Position numbers and translations under genes: made by a program. From Candidatus Omnitrophota bacterium (GTDB lineage Bacteria; Omnitrophota; Gorgyraeia; Zapsychrales; Zapsychraceae), in the NCBI GenBank assembly GCA_020632495.1, contig JACKFL010000005.1, positions 930,001-994,000 on the forward strand: a stretch of DNA of 64,000 bases, in the 5' to 3' direction. The notes beneath the pieces are model-generated. The model was not told the DNA's origin and made no database searches. It saw nothing but the letters and a program-made list of their open reading frames with translations. Positions 40,178-49,478 of this stretch are shown one piece after another (positions within the stretch are counted from its first letter, which is position 1; every line of letters starts with the position of its first letter).

Positions 40178-40654
40178 ATGGGGTACAAAGAAAAGATGAG
40201 TGAATTGGCAAATGCAGATGCATTTGAATACACCGAGCGAATTATCAACACTGTGCACGAACCTTTGATTATTTTGTATGGAGATCTAAAGGTGGCATTA
40301 GCCAATCGTGCCTTTTATCGAATATTTGAAGTCGTGCCCGAAGAGACAGAAGAGCGGTATGTCTATGAATTGGGAAATGGCCAATGGGACATACCGAAAC
40401 TGAGACATCTGTTGGAAGAAATAATCCCAAAGGAGAAAAGCTTTGATGGATTTGAAGTCGAACATGCATTTCCGGGTATAGGTAATCGCACGATGTTGCT
40501 AAATGCCTGCAGGTTCGTTATGGAGGCGAATCGCACAAAGTTAATCATTATCACCTTCAAAGATATTACCGATCATAAGATGATCGATCGATTACGCAAA
40601 AGGGTTGAAGAGTTGGAAAAACGACTCAATCATCTTACGATAACCCTGAATTAG
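40178..40654 (+). CDS. Orphan PAS-domain protein, 158 aa
   Basis: A PAS domain at about residues 20-125 with the family stretch YVYELGNGQWDIPKLRHLL and VEHAFPGIGNRTMLLNACR, as found at the front of hybrid sensor kinases, then a coiled coil (about 130-155). There is no kinase or output domain, so it may sense and bind a partner. The next gene, ptsI, starts 26 bases later. Confidence 0.85.
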   Translation: MGYKEKMSELANADAFEYTERIINTVHEPLIILYGDLKVALANRAFYRIFEVVPEETEERYVYELGNGQWDIPKLRHLLEEIIPKEKSFDGFEVEHAFPGIGNRTMLLNACRFVMEANRTKLIIITFKDITDHKMIDRLRKRVEELEKRLNHLTITLN

Positions 40655-40680
40655 AGCGCAGATAAATATTATGGGCGGCC

Positions 40681-42375
40681 ATGAATAAAATATTCTCAGA
40701 TAGAATGATTGTTAAAGGTGATCCTGTTGTAGCAGGTTTCGCTGTAGGCAGAATATTTCACTATCAGGACGTACTAACGCGGGAATATGAATTAATAACG
40801 ATAGCCGAGCACCAAGTTGCTGGTGAAATACAAAGACTGAAAGCCGCTATGGGGAAAGCGCATTCTGATCTCGCAAAGCTTAAATTGCAGGTGACGACGG
40901 ACATTGATGAAGAGCATGCAAAGATATTCGGCGCCCACCAAATGATGTTGAAAGACATTAGTCTCATCAAGGAGATCGAAGATGAGATAAGAAGTAAACT
41001 ATTAAATGTGGAGCAAGTCGTACAAAATGTATTTCAACGGCATGAGCAGAATATGCGTGGCGCAAAGAGTAATGTATTTCAGGAGAGAGCGAATGATATT
41101 ATTGATGTTGGTAGGCGTTTGCTGAAGGTTCTTGTAGGGGTCAATAAGAATGATTTATCCATTTTGCCGAAGAATGCCGTCATATTTGCTCAAAGGTTGC
41201 TGCCTTCCGACACGGCCACTTTAAATATAAATAATGCAAAGGCAATTGTAACGGTGGAAGGAGCACAGAATTCACATGCCGCCATTCTTGCCAGAGCTCT
41301 GGATATACCGTTTGTTGCGAAGATTAGTATCAAGAATGACGTGTTTTTATCTGAGCAGAGGATTATTGTCGATGGGGAAAAAGGGGAAATCATTATAAAT
41401 CCCGCGCCTGAAGAACTTAAAACATATCCTGAGTTGATCAAGAAGCGATTAAAAGCAAAGCAGAAAATAATCCGCGAGATCCAGGACGTCCCACTTAAAA
41501 AAGACAATCAAACAATTCATGTGTATGCGAATGTATCGTCGCACAGTGAGTTTAAGATGGTAAAGATGTTCAATGCGGATGGGATCGGGCTTTATCGCAC
41601 CGAACCATATTATATGGGAAGCAGTAGACTTCCGACGGAGGACGAATTATATACCAAACTGGAAAAAACATTAAAGGATATGACAGGCCAAAAAGTATTC
41701 CTTCGGCTACTTGATATAGGTGGAGATAAGACCCTACCCTTTTTAAACATTGTTGAGTTGAAGGACCCGGCATTGGGATTAAACGGTATTCGGTTTCTTC
41801 TTAAGCATCCGCGTTTATTGCAATTACAGCTGCGTGTATTTCTCAGATTAAGTGAGAAATACAAAGTGAATATTATTGTGCCCATGGTTACACTGGCTTC
41901 AGACATGAGAAGAGTCCATCAGTACCTTGACCAGGAAGAAAGAAGGCTTGCGAATGCGGGTATCAAGAATTATTCAAAAATACCGGTGGGAGCTATGATC
42001 GAAACTCCGGCAGCGCTTTTGAGTATCGATGAGTTATTAGACTACTGTGATTTTCTGAGCTTTGGAACCAATGATCTGGTGCAGTATGTTATGGCCGCCG
42101 GAAGAGAGAAAATTGAAGTATCCGATTATTATGAGGCTGGAAATAAAATGATTTTACCTGCCCTTGAAGCTGCTATTCAAAAAGCAAAAAATCGTGGCAT
42201 AGAATGCTGTATATGCGGTGAATTGGCCGGTAATCTCCGATACACCGAAGACTTATTGAATATCGGAATGACAAATTTCAGCGTTCAGCCTGCATTGATT
42301 CCGGCTATCAAAAAGAAAATACATTCCGTGATATGGTATCAGAACTCCCCAAAGTCACCGGTGTCAGTAACATAA
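40681..42375 (+). CDS. ptsI: Phosphoenolpyruvate-protein phosphotransferase (enzyme I)
   Basis: Enzyme I takes phosphate from PEP and gives it to HPr. The phosphohistidine segment is VEGAQNSHAAILARALDIP (His199; the usual GGxTSH reads GAQNSH). The PEP-binding barrel has FLRLLDIGGDKTLPF, IETPAALLSI, FGTNDLVQYVMA and the active Cys in CCICGELAGN. Full length (564 residues). No HPr or sugar permease lies in the window, which hints at a regulatory role. Confidence 0.9.
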   Translation: MNKIFSDRMIVKGDPVVAGFAVGRIFHYQDVLTREYELITIAEHQVAGEIQRLKAAMGKAHSDLAKLKLQVTTDIDEEHAKIFGAHQMMLKDISLIKEIEDEIRSKLLNVEQVVQNVFQRHEQNMRGAKSNVFQERANDIIDVGRRLLKVLVGVNKNDLSILPKNAVIFAQRLLPSDTATLNINNAKAIVTVEGAQNSHAAILARALDIPFVAKISIKNDVFLSEQRIIVDGEKGEIIINPAPEELKTYPELIKKRLKAKQKIIREIQDVPLKKDNQTIHVYANVSSHSEFKMVKMFNADGIGLYRTEPYYMGSSRLPTEDELYTKLEKTLKDMTGQKVFLRLLDIGGDKTLPFLNIVELKDPALGLNGIRFLLKHPRLLQLQLRVFLRLSEKYKVNIIVPMVTLASDMRRVHQYLDQEERRLANAGIKNYSKIPVGAMIETPAALLSIDELLDYCDFLSFGTNDLVQYVMAAGREKIEVSDYYEAGNKMILPALEAAIQKAKNRGIECCICGELAGNLRYTEDLLNIGMTNFSVQPALIPAIKKKIHSVIWYQNSPKSPVSVT

Positions 42376-42602
42376 GCAATATATCCCTAGGCAGAGAAGG
42401 TGAAGGGTTCCGGTTAGGACAAAACCCCTGATAAAACACCGTGATTATTATCGCATGGTACAATGCCGGACGCCCCACCATTTGACCCTCCCCCCGCACC
42501 CTTAACCCCAAGAAGTATATGTACGCTGCAAATAATCGTTATGCTATGATGTGTGGCATCCTAAGCAAACACCAGAGACTATTACAGTAGGAAATATTAA
42601 AC

Positions 42603-44489
42603 ATGGCCCTCATAAGTATTCAGGAAATTTCACTCGCGCTGGGCGGACCGCTTTTGTTCGACGGGATCAGTCTGCAGATCGAACCCGGGGAACGCGTGGC
42701 CCTGCTGGGCCGTAACGGCGCCGGCAAGACGACGCTGATGAAGGTCATGACGCGGCAGCTCGAGGTGGACGAGGGACGGCTGATTTATCAAAAGGGCATC
42801 CACGTGACGCATCTTCCCCAGGAGGTCCCCGCCGGCCTGACCGGCAATGTCTTTGACATCGTCCTCTCAGGGCTTGGCCCGCGCGCCAAGATCGTGGCCG
42901 ACTATCATCACGTGGGGCACCGGCTGCAATCGGACCACAGCCCGGCCCTGCTGCGCAAACTGGATGAACTGCAGCACCAGATGGACCAAAACAACGGCTG
43001 GGAAATCGACCGGCAGGTGGAGGAGATCGTCTCCAAGATGAAGGTGGACCCGGAAGCAAATTTTGAAGAGCTCTCCGGCGGGCAGAAGCGCCGTGTCCTG
43101 CTGGCCAAGGCCCTGGTCCTCAAACCGGAGGTCCTGCTGCTCGATGAGCCCACCAACCACCTCGATATCGCCTCGATCACCTGGCTGGAAGATTACCTCA
43201 AGACTTATCCGGGGACGATCTTTTTTGTGACCCACGACCGGATGTTCATGCGGAATCTCGCCACCAAGATCGTCGAGTTGGACCGCGGCCGGCTCTTCAG
43301 CTGGACGTGTGACTACGACACGTTTCTGCAGCGCAAGAAGGACGCGCTTGAGGTGGAGGCGGCCCAGCGCGAGGAGTTCGCCAAGAAGCTGTCGCAGGAG
43401 GAGGCCTGGATCCGCAAAGGGATCAAGGCGCGGCGCACGCGCAACGAAGGCCGCGTGCGGGCGCTGGAGAAGATGCGCGAGGAGAAAAAGGCCCAGCGCC
43501 AGCAGGTCGGACAGGTCCGCATGACCGTGCAGGAGGCCGGGCGGACCGGCCAGCGCGTAATCAAGGCGCAAAAAATCCGCTTCGGCTACGGCGAGAAATG
43601 CCTGATCGATAACTTTAGTACCGAGATCATGCGCGGCGACAAGATCGGACTCATCGGCGCCAACGGCTCCGGGAAAACAACATTGCTCAATGTCCTTCTG
43701 GGGAAACTCTCCCCGCAGTCGGGTACGGTCGAGTTGGGAAGCAATCTGCAGGTCACGTACTTCGACCAGCTGCGCGAACAGCTCGACGGGGATAAGTCAG
43801 TGATCGAAAACGTCAACCCCGGCGGCGGTGACACGATCACCATCAACGGGCGGCCGCGCCACGTCATCGGCTATCTTCAGGACTTTCTGTTCTCGCCCGA
43901 ACGGTCGCGGACCCCGGTGCGGGTATTGTCGGGCGGCGAACGCAACCGTTTGCTTTTGGCGCGCCTGTTTACGCAGACCTCCAATGTCCTGGTGATGGAT
44001 GAGCCCACCAATGACCTCGACGTGGAAACGCTGGAGCTGCTCGAGGAGTTGCTGGCGGAATACGGCGGGACCCTGATTCTGGTCAGCCATGACCGCGCCT
44101 TTCTCAACAATGTGGTCACCTCGACGATGGTGATGGAAGGCGAGGGGAAGATCAGCGAGTATGTCGGCGGATATGACGACTGGATAAGTATGACGGCGGG
44201 AAATCCTTTGGACGACGCCCCCGCCCCCCCGGATCCGGAACCGGCCCCGTCGGCGGCGCCGGTCAAACGGCCGCTCACCTATGAAGAGCAGCGCGAACTG
44301 CGCGGCCTGCCGGGGATCATCGAGAAGATCGAGGCGCGGCAGCTCAAACTCATGGATGAGATGGCCCGCCCGGAGTTTTATCAGCAGGACCGCGAAACCA
44401 TCAATCAGGCCAAGCTTAAACTCGAAGCGATCGAAGATGAACTGCTCCAGGTGTTCACCCGCTGGGAGGAACTGGAAGACTTGCGGTAG
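42603..44489 (+). CDS. uup: ABC-F family ATPase (Uup-like)
   Basis: Two ABC domains without membrane parts. Domain 1: Walker A GRNGAGKTT (about residue 36), signature LSGGQKRRVLLAKAL, Walker B LLLDEPTNHLD. A basic linker RKGIKARRTRNEGRVRALEK follows at about 280-300. Domain 2: GANGSGKTT, LSGGERNRLLLARL, LVMDEPTNDLD. The C-terminus is a coiled coil (about 555-628) as in Uup. ABC-F proteins act on the ribosome. 226 upstream bases hold no gene. Confidence 0.92.
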   Translation: MALISIQEISLALGGPLLFDGISLQIEPGERVALLGRNGAGKTTLMKVMTRQLEVDEGRLIYQKGIHVTHLPQEVPAGLTGNVFDIVLSGLGPRAKIVADYHHVGHRLQSDHSPALLRKLDELQHQMDQNNGWEIDRQVEEIVSKMKVDPEANFEELSGGQKRRVLLAKALVLKPEVLLLDEPTNHLDIASITWLEDYLKTYPGTIFFVTHDRMFMRNLATKIVELDRGRLFSWTCDYDTFLQRKKDALEVEAAQREEFAKKLSQEEAWIRKGIKARRTRNEGRVRALEKMREEKKAQRQQVGQVRMTVQEAGRTGQRVIKAQKIRFGYGEKCLIDNFSTEIMRGDKIGLIGANGSGKTTLLNVLLGKLSPQSGTVELGSNLQVTYFDQLREQLDGDKSVIENVNPGGGDTITINGRPRHVIGYLQDFLFSPERSRTPVRVLSGGERNRLLLARLFTQTSNVLVMDEPTNDLDVETLELLEELLAEYGGTLILVSHDRAFLNNVVTSTMVMEGEGKISEYVGGYDDWISMTAGNPLDDAPAPPDPEPAPSAAPVKRPLTYEEQRELRGLPGIIEKIEARQLKLMDEMARPEFYQQDRETINQAKLKLEAIEDELLQVFTRWEELEDLR

Positions 44490-44631
44490 TTTCAGCGGTT
44501 AGCGGATAGCGGTTAGTTACAGGACGCGCCATTTCGGGTATAGGGATGAGTAGATAGGGACTGGCGAGGTTCTATTCCCTAACCGCCATTCCCTATCTAA
44601 ACGCTAACCGCTATCCGCTGACCGCTGGAAA
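44490..44631 (+). repeat. 142-bp nested palindrome related to the four-helix-bundle unit ends
   Basis: The left arm TTTCAGCGGTTAGCGG (44490 on) is matched by the complement of 44604-44631 over about 27 bp with one mismatch and one extra base. Inside, TAGATAGGGA (44551) pairs with TCCCTATCTA (44590). It shares the AGCGGTTAGCG core with 34647 and 35187. No gene inside. Confidence 0.65.
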
Positions 44632-44720
44632 TGCACGCCTCCCAGACACAAATTGACTCCCCCCGCCACTTGTGCGAAAATTGTTCCCAAACAGTGCTCA
44701 TAACCACCTTCCTTTAAAAC

Positions 44721-46052
44721 ATGACCGATCTATTTTCTCCCAACTCTAACGACCCCGCCACCGACCCGGCGCCGCGGCCGTTACCGGACCAGTTGCGTCC
44801 GACGGTCTTGTCCGAAGTCGCCGGGCAGGAGCATCTGACGGCCGAAGGCATGCCGCTGCAGGTGATGGCCGCGGGCGGGAAGGTGTCGTCGACCATCTTC
44901 TGGGGGCCGCCGGGCTGCGGGAAGACGACCCTGGCGCGGATCGTGGCGCAGAGTTCGGGGTTGCATTTCGAACAGCTCTCCGCCATCTTTGCCGGCGTGA
45001 AGGACCTCAAGACGGTCTTTGATGCCGCGCGCCATCGCCGGGCCAACGGCAAACAGACCCTGCTGTTTGTCGATGAGATCCACCGCTTCATGAAATCCCA
45101 GCAGGATGCCTTTTTACCCGTCGTGGAGGACGGCACCATCATCCTCTTCGGGGCCACCACGGAGAATCCGTCTTTTGAATTGAACGCCCCGCTGTTGTCG
45201 CGCTGTCAGGTATTGGTACTCAAGCGCCTGAGCGACGTGGCGCTGGAGACGTTGCTGCAACGGGCCGAAGAGCGCAAAGAGATAAAACTTCCTTTAACGG
45301 ACCGGGCGCGGGAGCTGCTCAAGACGCTCGCCGACGGCGACGGGCGCTACTGCCTGGCGATGGCCGAGCAGGTCTTCGATCAACCCGGGACGCTCGACGA
45401 AAAAGGCCTGATGACGATCGTGCAACGGCGCGCGCCGCTGTATGACAAGAGTGACGAAGGACATTACAATCTCATCTCGGCCCTGCACAAATCGGTGCGC
45501 GGCAGTGATCCGGACGCGGCCCTGTACTGGATGGCCCGGATGCTCGCCGGGGGCGAGGATCCTCTGTACATCGCGCGGCGCATGACGCGCATGGCCACAG
45601 AAGACATCGGCCTGGCCGACCCGCGGGCACTCACGGTGTGTATTTCGGCGTGGGAGACCTATGACCGGCTCGGCAGTCCCGAAGGCGAGCTTGCCCTGGC
45701 CCAGGCGATCGTCTATCTGGCCACGGCGCCCAAGTCCGTCGCGGTTTATAAGGCCTTCGGCCAGGCCAAAAAAGCCGCACAGAACACCGGCTCGCTGATG
45801 CCGCCCAAGCATATTCTCAATGCGCCCACGAAGCTGATGAAAGACGTCGGCTACAGCGACGGGTACATCTATGATCCGGACACGCCGGAGAGTTTTTCCG
45901 GGCAGGATTACTTCCCCGAAGAAATCGGCCGCCAAACGTTTTATCAACCGGTGGACCGGGGATTTGAGAGCGAAGTCCGCAAGCGTCTGGATTATTGGGC
46001 GAGGTTGAGGAAAGAGAAGAGGAAAGCCGCGGACGATCAAACGGGCCGATAA
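44721..46052 (+). CDS. rarA: Replication-associated recombination protein A (RarA/MgsA)
   Basis: A AAA+ clamp-loader-like ATPase acting at stalled replication forks. LRPTVLSEVAGQEHL, Walker A GPPGCGKTTLAR, Walker B LLFVDEIHRF, sensor 1 LFGATTENPSFELN with Arg-finger region LLSRCQVLVLK. The C-terminal tetramerisation domain has ALYWMARMLAGGEDPLYIAR and DYFPEEIGRQTFYQP. 443 residues is typical. Confidence 0.96.
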   Translation: MTDLFSPNSNDPATDPAPRPLPDQLRPTVLSEVAGQEHLTAEGMPLQVMAAGGKVSSTIFWGPPGCGKTTLARIVAQSSGLHFEQLSAIFAGVKDLKTVFDAARHRRANGKQTLLFVDEIHRFMKSQQDAFLPVVEDGTIILFGATTENPSFELNAPLLSRCQVLVLKRLSDVALETLLQRAEERKEIKLPLTDRARELLKTLADGDGRYCLAMAEQVFDQPGTLDEKGLMTIVQRRAPLYDKSDEGHYNLISALHKSVRGSDPDAALYWMARMLAGGEDPLYIARRMTRMATEDIGLADPRALTVCISAWETYDRLGSPEGELALAQAIVYLATAPKSVAVYKAFGQAKKAAQNTGSLMPPKHILNAPTKLMKDVGYSDGYIYDPDTPESFSGQDYFPEEIGRQTFYQPVDRGFESEVRKRLDYWARLRKEKRKAADDQTGR

Positions 46053-46057
46053 AAGCG

Positions 46058-46483
46058 ATGTCACCTTCCTTTAATATAATTCCGAAGGATCAATTGACGA
46101 CGATTCTTCCGCTCTTAAAAAAGCTGGACCCGGCGATCGGGGAAGATGTGCTGGAGGAGAGACTGGCGGGGATGATGGACCTCAACTATCAATGTGTGGG
46201 CGTTTATCAGAACGACCAACTCATCGGCATGAGCGGATTTTGGTTGTTGAATAAATATTATGTCGGCAAGCATCTTGAGCCGGACAATGTCTTTATTCTG
46301 GAAGAGTACCGGTCCGGCGGGCTCGGACATCTGTTGATCGAATGGCTGGAGAATTATGCCCGCAAAGCCGGATGCCGCGCGATCGAGTTGAATTGTTATC
46401 TCAAGAATACGGAAGGCAACCGGTTTTGGGAAAAAGAAGGCTACCGGCCCCTGGGCATTCATTATCAGAAGATCCTGGAATAG
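46058..46483 (+). CDS. GNAT-family N-acetyltransferase, 141 aa
   Basis: The ATG at 46058, just after the rarA stop, was chosen over an in-frame upstream codon inside rarA. The acetyl-CoA binding block is EEYRSGGLGHLLIEWLENYA (R-x-x-G-x-G/A type), then ELNCYLKNTEGNRFWEKEGY and the terminal strand PLGIHYQKIL. The substrate is unknown. Confidence 0.85.
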   Translation: MSPSFNIIPKDQLTTILPLLKKLDPAIGEDVLEERLAGMMDLNYQCVGVYQNDQLIGMSGFWLLNKYYVGKHLEPDNVFILEEYRSGGLGHLLIEWLENYARKAGCRAIELNCYLKNTEGNRFWEKEGYRPLGIHYQKILE

Positions 46484-46535
46484 TCCGCGGGCCGTGGACA
46501 AATAGTGGAGACATGCCTGAAGAGGAATAGCGCCG

Positions 46536-47144
46536 ATGGCCGTGACTAAAGATGAAGTGGTCAACCTGTTGATCATGACCGGTATCAGTGTGGCGTGTGC
46601 CGCGGGTGGGTTTTATGGTGCCAGGGCCATCCGCACCGGTCCTATTCTTAAGGCCGATAAGCAACGCGCCGAGTTGATGAACCAAAACCGGGACCTGCTC
46701 GTCGAGACATTTACTCATGCGCGTGCAAACTATGACCTGCCGGAAAAGCATATTCCCGCGGTTTTGTCGCTGGAAAGGAGGGTCGCGGAATTGACCGCGC
46801 AGCGGGAGACCTTTCCCAAGACCGAGGCCGGATATAAGGAACGGACGCGGCTATCCCGTGAGATTCGGCGGATTGAGCGGGAGATTCAGGATATTCAGCA
46901 TACGCGAGCCAGGGAATATATAGACGGCATCGCCGCCTCCGACCTGCCGGAGGCCGCCCGCCAATATATGGAAAACAGTCAGGTGATCGAGGAGATCAAC
47001 AGCCGGGGTTGGAAGTATTCGCGCGGCTTTGCGATCACTTTATATGTGTTAAATGTGGTCGCCACGGCCGTCATGGGAATGGGATTCCTGGGGATCTTTG
47101 CCTTCGGAATCTGCGGCACGATCACCGTATTGGGAAGTATGTGA
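46536..47144 (+). CDS. Hypothetical membrane protein with coiled coil, 202 aa
   Basis: GAGGAA lies upstream of the ATG. One hydrophobic helix at about residues 10-30 and another pair near 165-200 flank a charged helical region (about 60-130, REIRRIEREIQDIQHTRARE) likely to form a coiled coil. The family is not recognised. From 47145 to 47404 no other gene is seen. Confidence 0.6.
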   Translation: MAVTKDEVVNLLIMTGISVACAAGGFYGARAIRTGPILKADKQRAELMNQNRDLLVETFTHARANYDLPEKHIPAVLSLERRVAELTAQRETFPKTEAGYKERTRLSREIRRIEREIQDIQHTRAREYIDGIAASDLPEAARQYMENSQVIEEINSRGWKYSRGFAITLYVLNVVATAVMGMGFLGIFAFGICGTITVLGSM

Positions 47145-47404
47145 GGATCAATAAACGGAATACTCCCAAACCTTTGCCCGTAAAGAAGTTGGATCCAACT
47201 GTCCCGTTGCGGCCAGTGGTCGAGTCAGCGATCCCGGGATAGGCCTGTCACCGGCATCACCTTGGGGTCCTATATATTCTTGTGTTCCAACCCGCTTTGC
47301 CCTATACTCCTGTAAGGAATATTTCAGCCTATCTTCATATATACGCGACAGCAGCAGAAGACACACCGGCCCGGCCGGTGTATTCTGTGCAACCGGGAGG
47401 AACT

Positions 47405-49477
47405 ATGAAAAAGCATCTCTGGATGGTCTCGCTTCTTTCCATTATGACTACGGCGTTCCTCACCGGACCCGCCTGCGCGACAACGTTCATCCTTTCCGAA
47501 AGCCCGCCCCCGCAGACTAACGGCACCAAGCTGTACCCCTTGGTGCACGGCCTGTACAGCCTGACGCCCCAGACCAAACTGACCGTCAATCGTATCGAGC
47601 GGTTGGGGAACGACCAATCGCTGATTATCCTGACGTTCAAGGGCTATCTGCTCATCGGAAACCAGATTATTTCCAGCGGCAGCACAGGGGGGACCAGCCT
47701 GCTCAGCGTGGTTAAACACGACGGGGGCCAGTTCGTGGCCGCGCATCAGACCGACTTGACGGAAACGGTCTCCGTGGCCGGGGTGGTCGTGGAGAATAAT
47801 GCCTTTCCGTATCAACACAGCATCTACCTGAATACTTTTCATTCACCCGACGCACCTGTGGGGAAGAACTCGATTTCACGGCTGGATATCAGCCTCAACG
47901 GCGTGGCGGATACGGCCGAACTGTTACAGGGGGATTGTATGGCGACCGCGGTCACGGCTGATCCCGACAGCGGAGTTGCTTATCTGTCCGTACGCTACTC
48001 GGATGACGTCATCTGGGCGGCGGACGGCAAGGTGTTGTTGAGCGGGACACACGCGAAAGACAATGCCGCCGTTATCGCCCTGCCCGTCAATGGCAGCCGG
48101 CCGACGGTCCTGCCGGTCGCCTATACTGATATGGCCTTTGCGGACATCAGTTTTCTGTTCCTGCACGACAATCATTTGTACTCGGCCGCCATGATGCAGG
48201 ATTATTTTACGCTGGATAACAGTGTCCCGCGCGTCCATACGGTCCTCGGCGATCTGGATCTGGACACCTTTACGAAACAGGAACAGCCCTTTACCTCGGT
48301 CAACCCCAGAGAGTCATCTTTTGCCAGGGGGTTCAGTGTGAACGCCAACGGCGAGGTGGTGGCCCATGTGCAAAAAGGGGGGAACTACTTTAACATTACC
48401 GACGGAGAGACCACGGTGCCGGGATTTGAGGCCCTGGAATGGCAGCAAAACGGGGCCACGGTCCTCTTTAACGCGGGGACCGCGGGGGGCGATCTGAACG
48501 CGGTGGCGGAGTGGTTGAGTCAATTGAAAGAAGCTTCCGCGGTGGACCCGATTGCCGTGGCCACATACGGCGCCGTATCCATCGATGAGTTGATCGCCAA
48601 TGTCCCCGGTGTGGTGCAGCAGCATCAGGACTCGGGGTCCTCCGGCGGATTCTTGGACGGCCCGGCGGAAGGTCAATCGGAATGCGCCGGAAAGGAATGC
48701 GAGCCGCCTCAAGGCGGTGAACATAAGTACTGCGGAGAAAACTTCGGTTCCTTGTCATGCAGCTATTTTAATGATCCTTCCGGTCAAATCTGCGACACCG
48801 TCGAAGATTGTCCGGGTTACGAAGAGAAGAAAAAATGTCAGCTGGACGCCGAATTGACGAGCATTAAATGTCTGCCGGATGACGGGACCGCCTACGGCGA
48901 GCCCTGTGATGATGATACGGACTGCGAATATCACCCGGACAAACATTGCTATTTTAATACGTTCGGAATTTTCGACATGTGGGAATGTGTCGTCGACGGC
49001 GGCGGGAAGAAATGCGACAACATGTTTGAATGCGGTGACCGCGGCGAACCGGCGGAAGACGGCCGCGTATGCCAATGGGGCACCGACGGTTTTACCTACT
49101 GCAGTGTCTTGAATGATCCGTCGATTTGGCAGTGTGATACCGCGCTGGATTGTCAAATTCCGACACAACCGCTACCGCCGTCGCCGCCGCCGATTCCCTG
49201 GCCGGATTATCCGGAGAATTGGCCTTACCTGCAGCGCATGTGCTCCAAGATCCGGATCGAAGACTTCTTCGGCACCCAGATCACCTGGTACGCGCATCAA
49301 ACCGGTTCCGATGTTCCGCACTGGCGCGGCAGTCTGCCGACCTTGTTGGGATTGACGGGAGACAATAACATCGAACTCGGATTCGGCCGGCATATGAATC
49401 CCGACGGGGGAGTAGATCTGGAAATCAACTCGTTCTGGATTTGCTATACCATGACTATCGGCCCCTCCCAATATTAG
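47405..49477 (+). CDS. Large secreted protein with Cys-rich region, 690 aa
   Basis: GGGAGG lies 7 bases before the ATG at 47405, giving the signal peptide MKKHLWMVSLLSIMTTAFLT ending ACA-T; an upstream in-frame start is rejected. Residues about 30-410 look beta-rich, possibly a propeller. Residues about 418-590 hold about 25 Cys in repeated patterns (CGENFGSLSCSYFNDPSGQI, CDTVEDC, CDDDTDC, CDTALDC), implying many disulphides. A Pro-rich linker and a C-terminal domain follow. The DsbA-like gene starts one base after its stop. Confidence 0.75.
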   Translation: MKKHLWMVSLLSIMTTAFLTGPACATTFILSESPPPQTNGTKLYPLVHGLYSLTPQTKLTVNRIERLGNDQSLIILTFKGYLLIGNQIISSGSTGGTSLLSVVKHDGGQFVAAHQTDLTETVSVAGVVVENNAFPYQHSIYLNTFHSPDAPVGKNSISRLDISLNGVADTAELLQGDCMATAVTADPDSGVAYLSVRYSDDVIWAADGKVLLSGTHAKDNAAVIALPVNGSRPTVLPVAYTDMAFADISFLFLHDNHLYSAAMMQDYFTLDNSVPRVHTVLGDLDLDTFTKQEQPFTSVNPRESSFARGFSVNANGEVVAHVQKGGNYFNITDGETTVPGFEALEWQQNGATVLFNAGTAGGDLNAVAEWLSQLKEASAVDPIAVATYGAVSIDELIANVPGVVQQHQDSGSSGGFLDGPAEGQSECAGKECEPPQGGEHKYCGENFGSLSCSYFNDPSGQICDTVEDCPGYEEKKKCQLDAELTSIKCLPDDGTAYGEPCDDDTDCEYHPDKHCYFNTFGIFDMWECVVDGGGKKCDNMFECGDRGEPAEDGRVCQWGTDGFTYCSVLNDPSIWQCDTALDCQIPTQPLPPSPPPIPWPDYPENWPYLQRMCSKIRIEDFFGTQITWYAHQTGSDVPHWRGSLPTLLGLTGDNNIELGFGRHMNPDGGVDLEINSFWICYTMTIGPSQY

Positions 49478-49478
49478 T

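Noticed and set aside
47282..47404. Upstream start for the Cys-rich secreted protein
   Set aside because: The ATG at 47405 has GGGAGG and begins a textbook signal peptide; the longer form would bury it.
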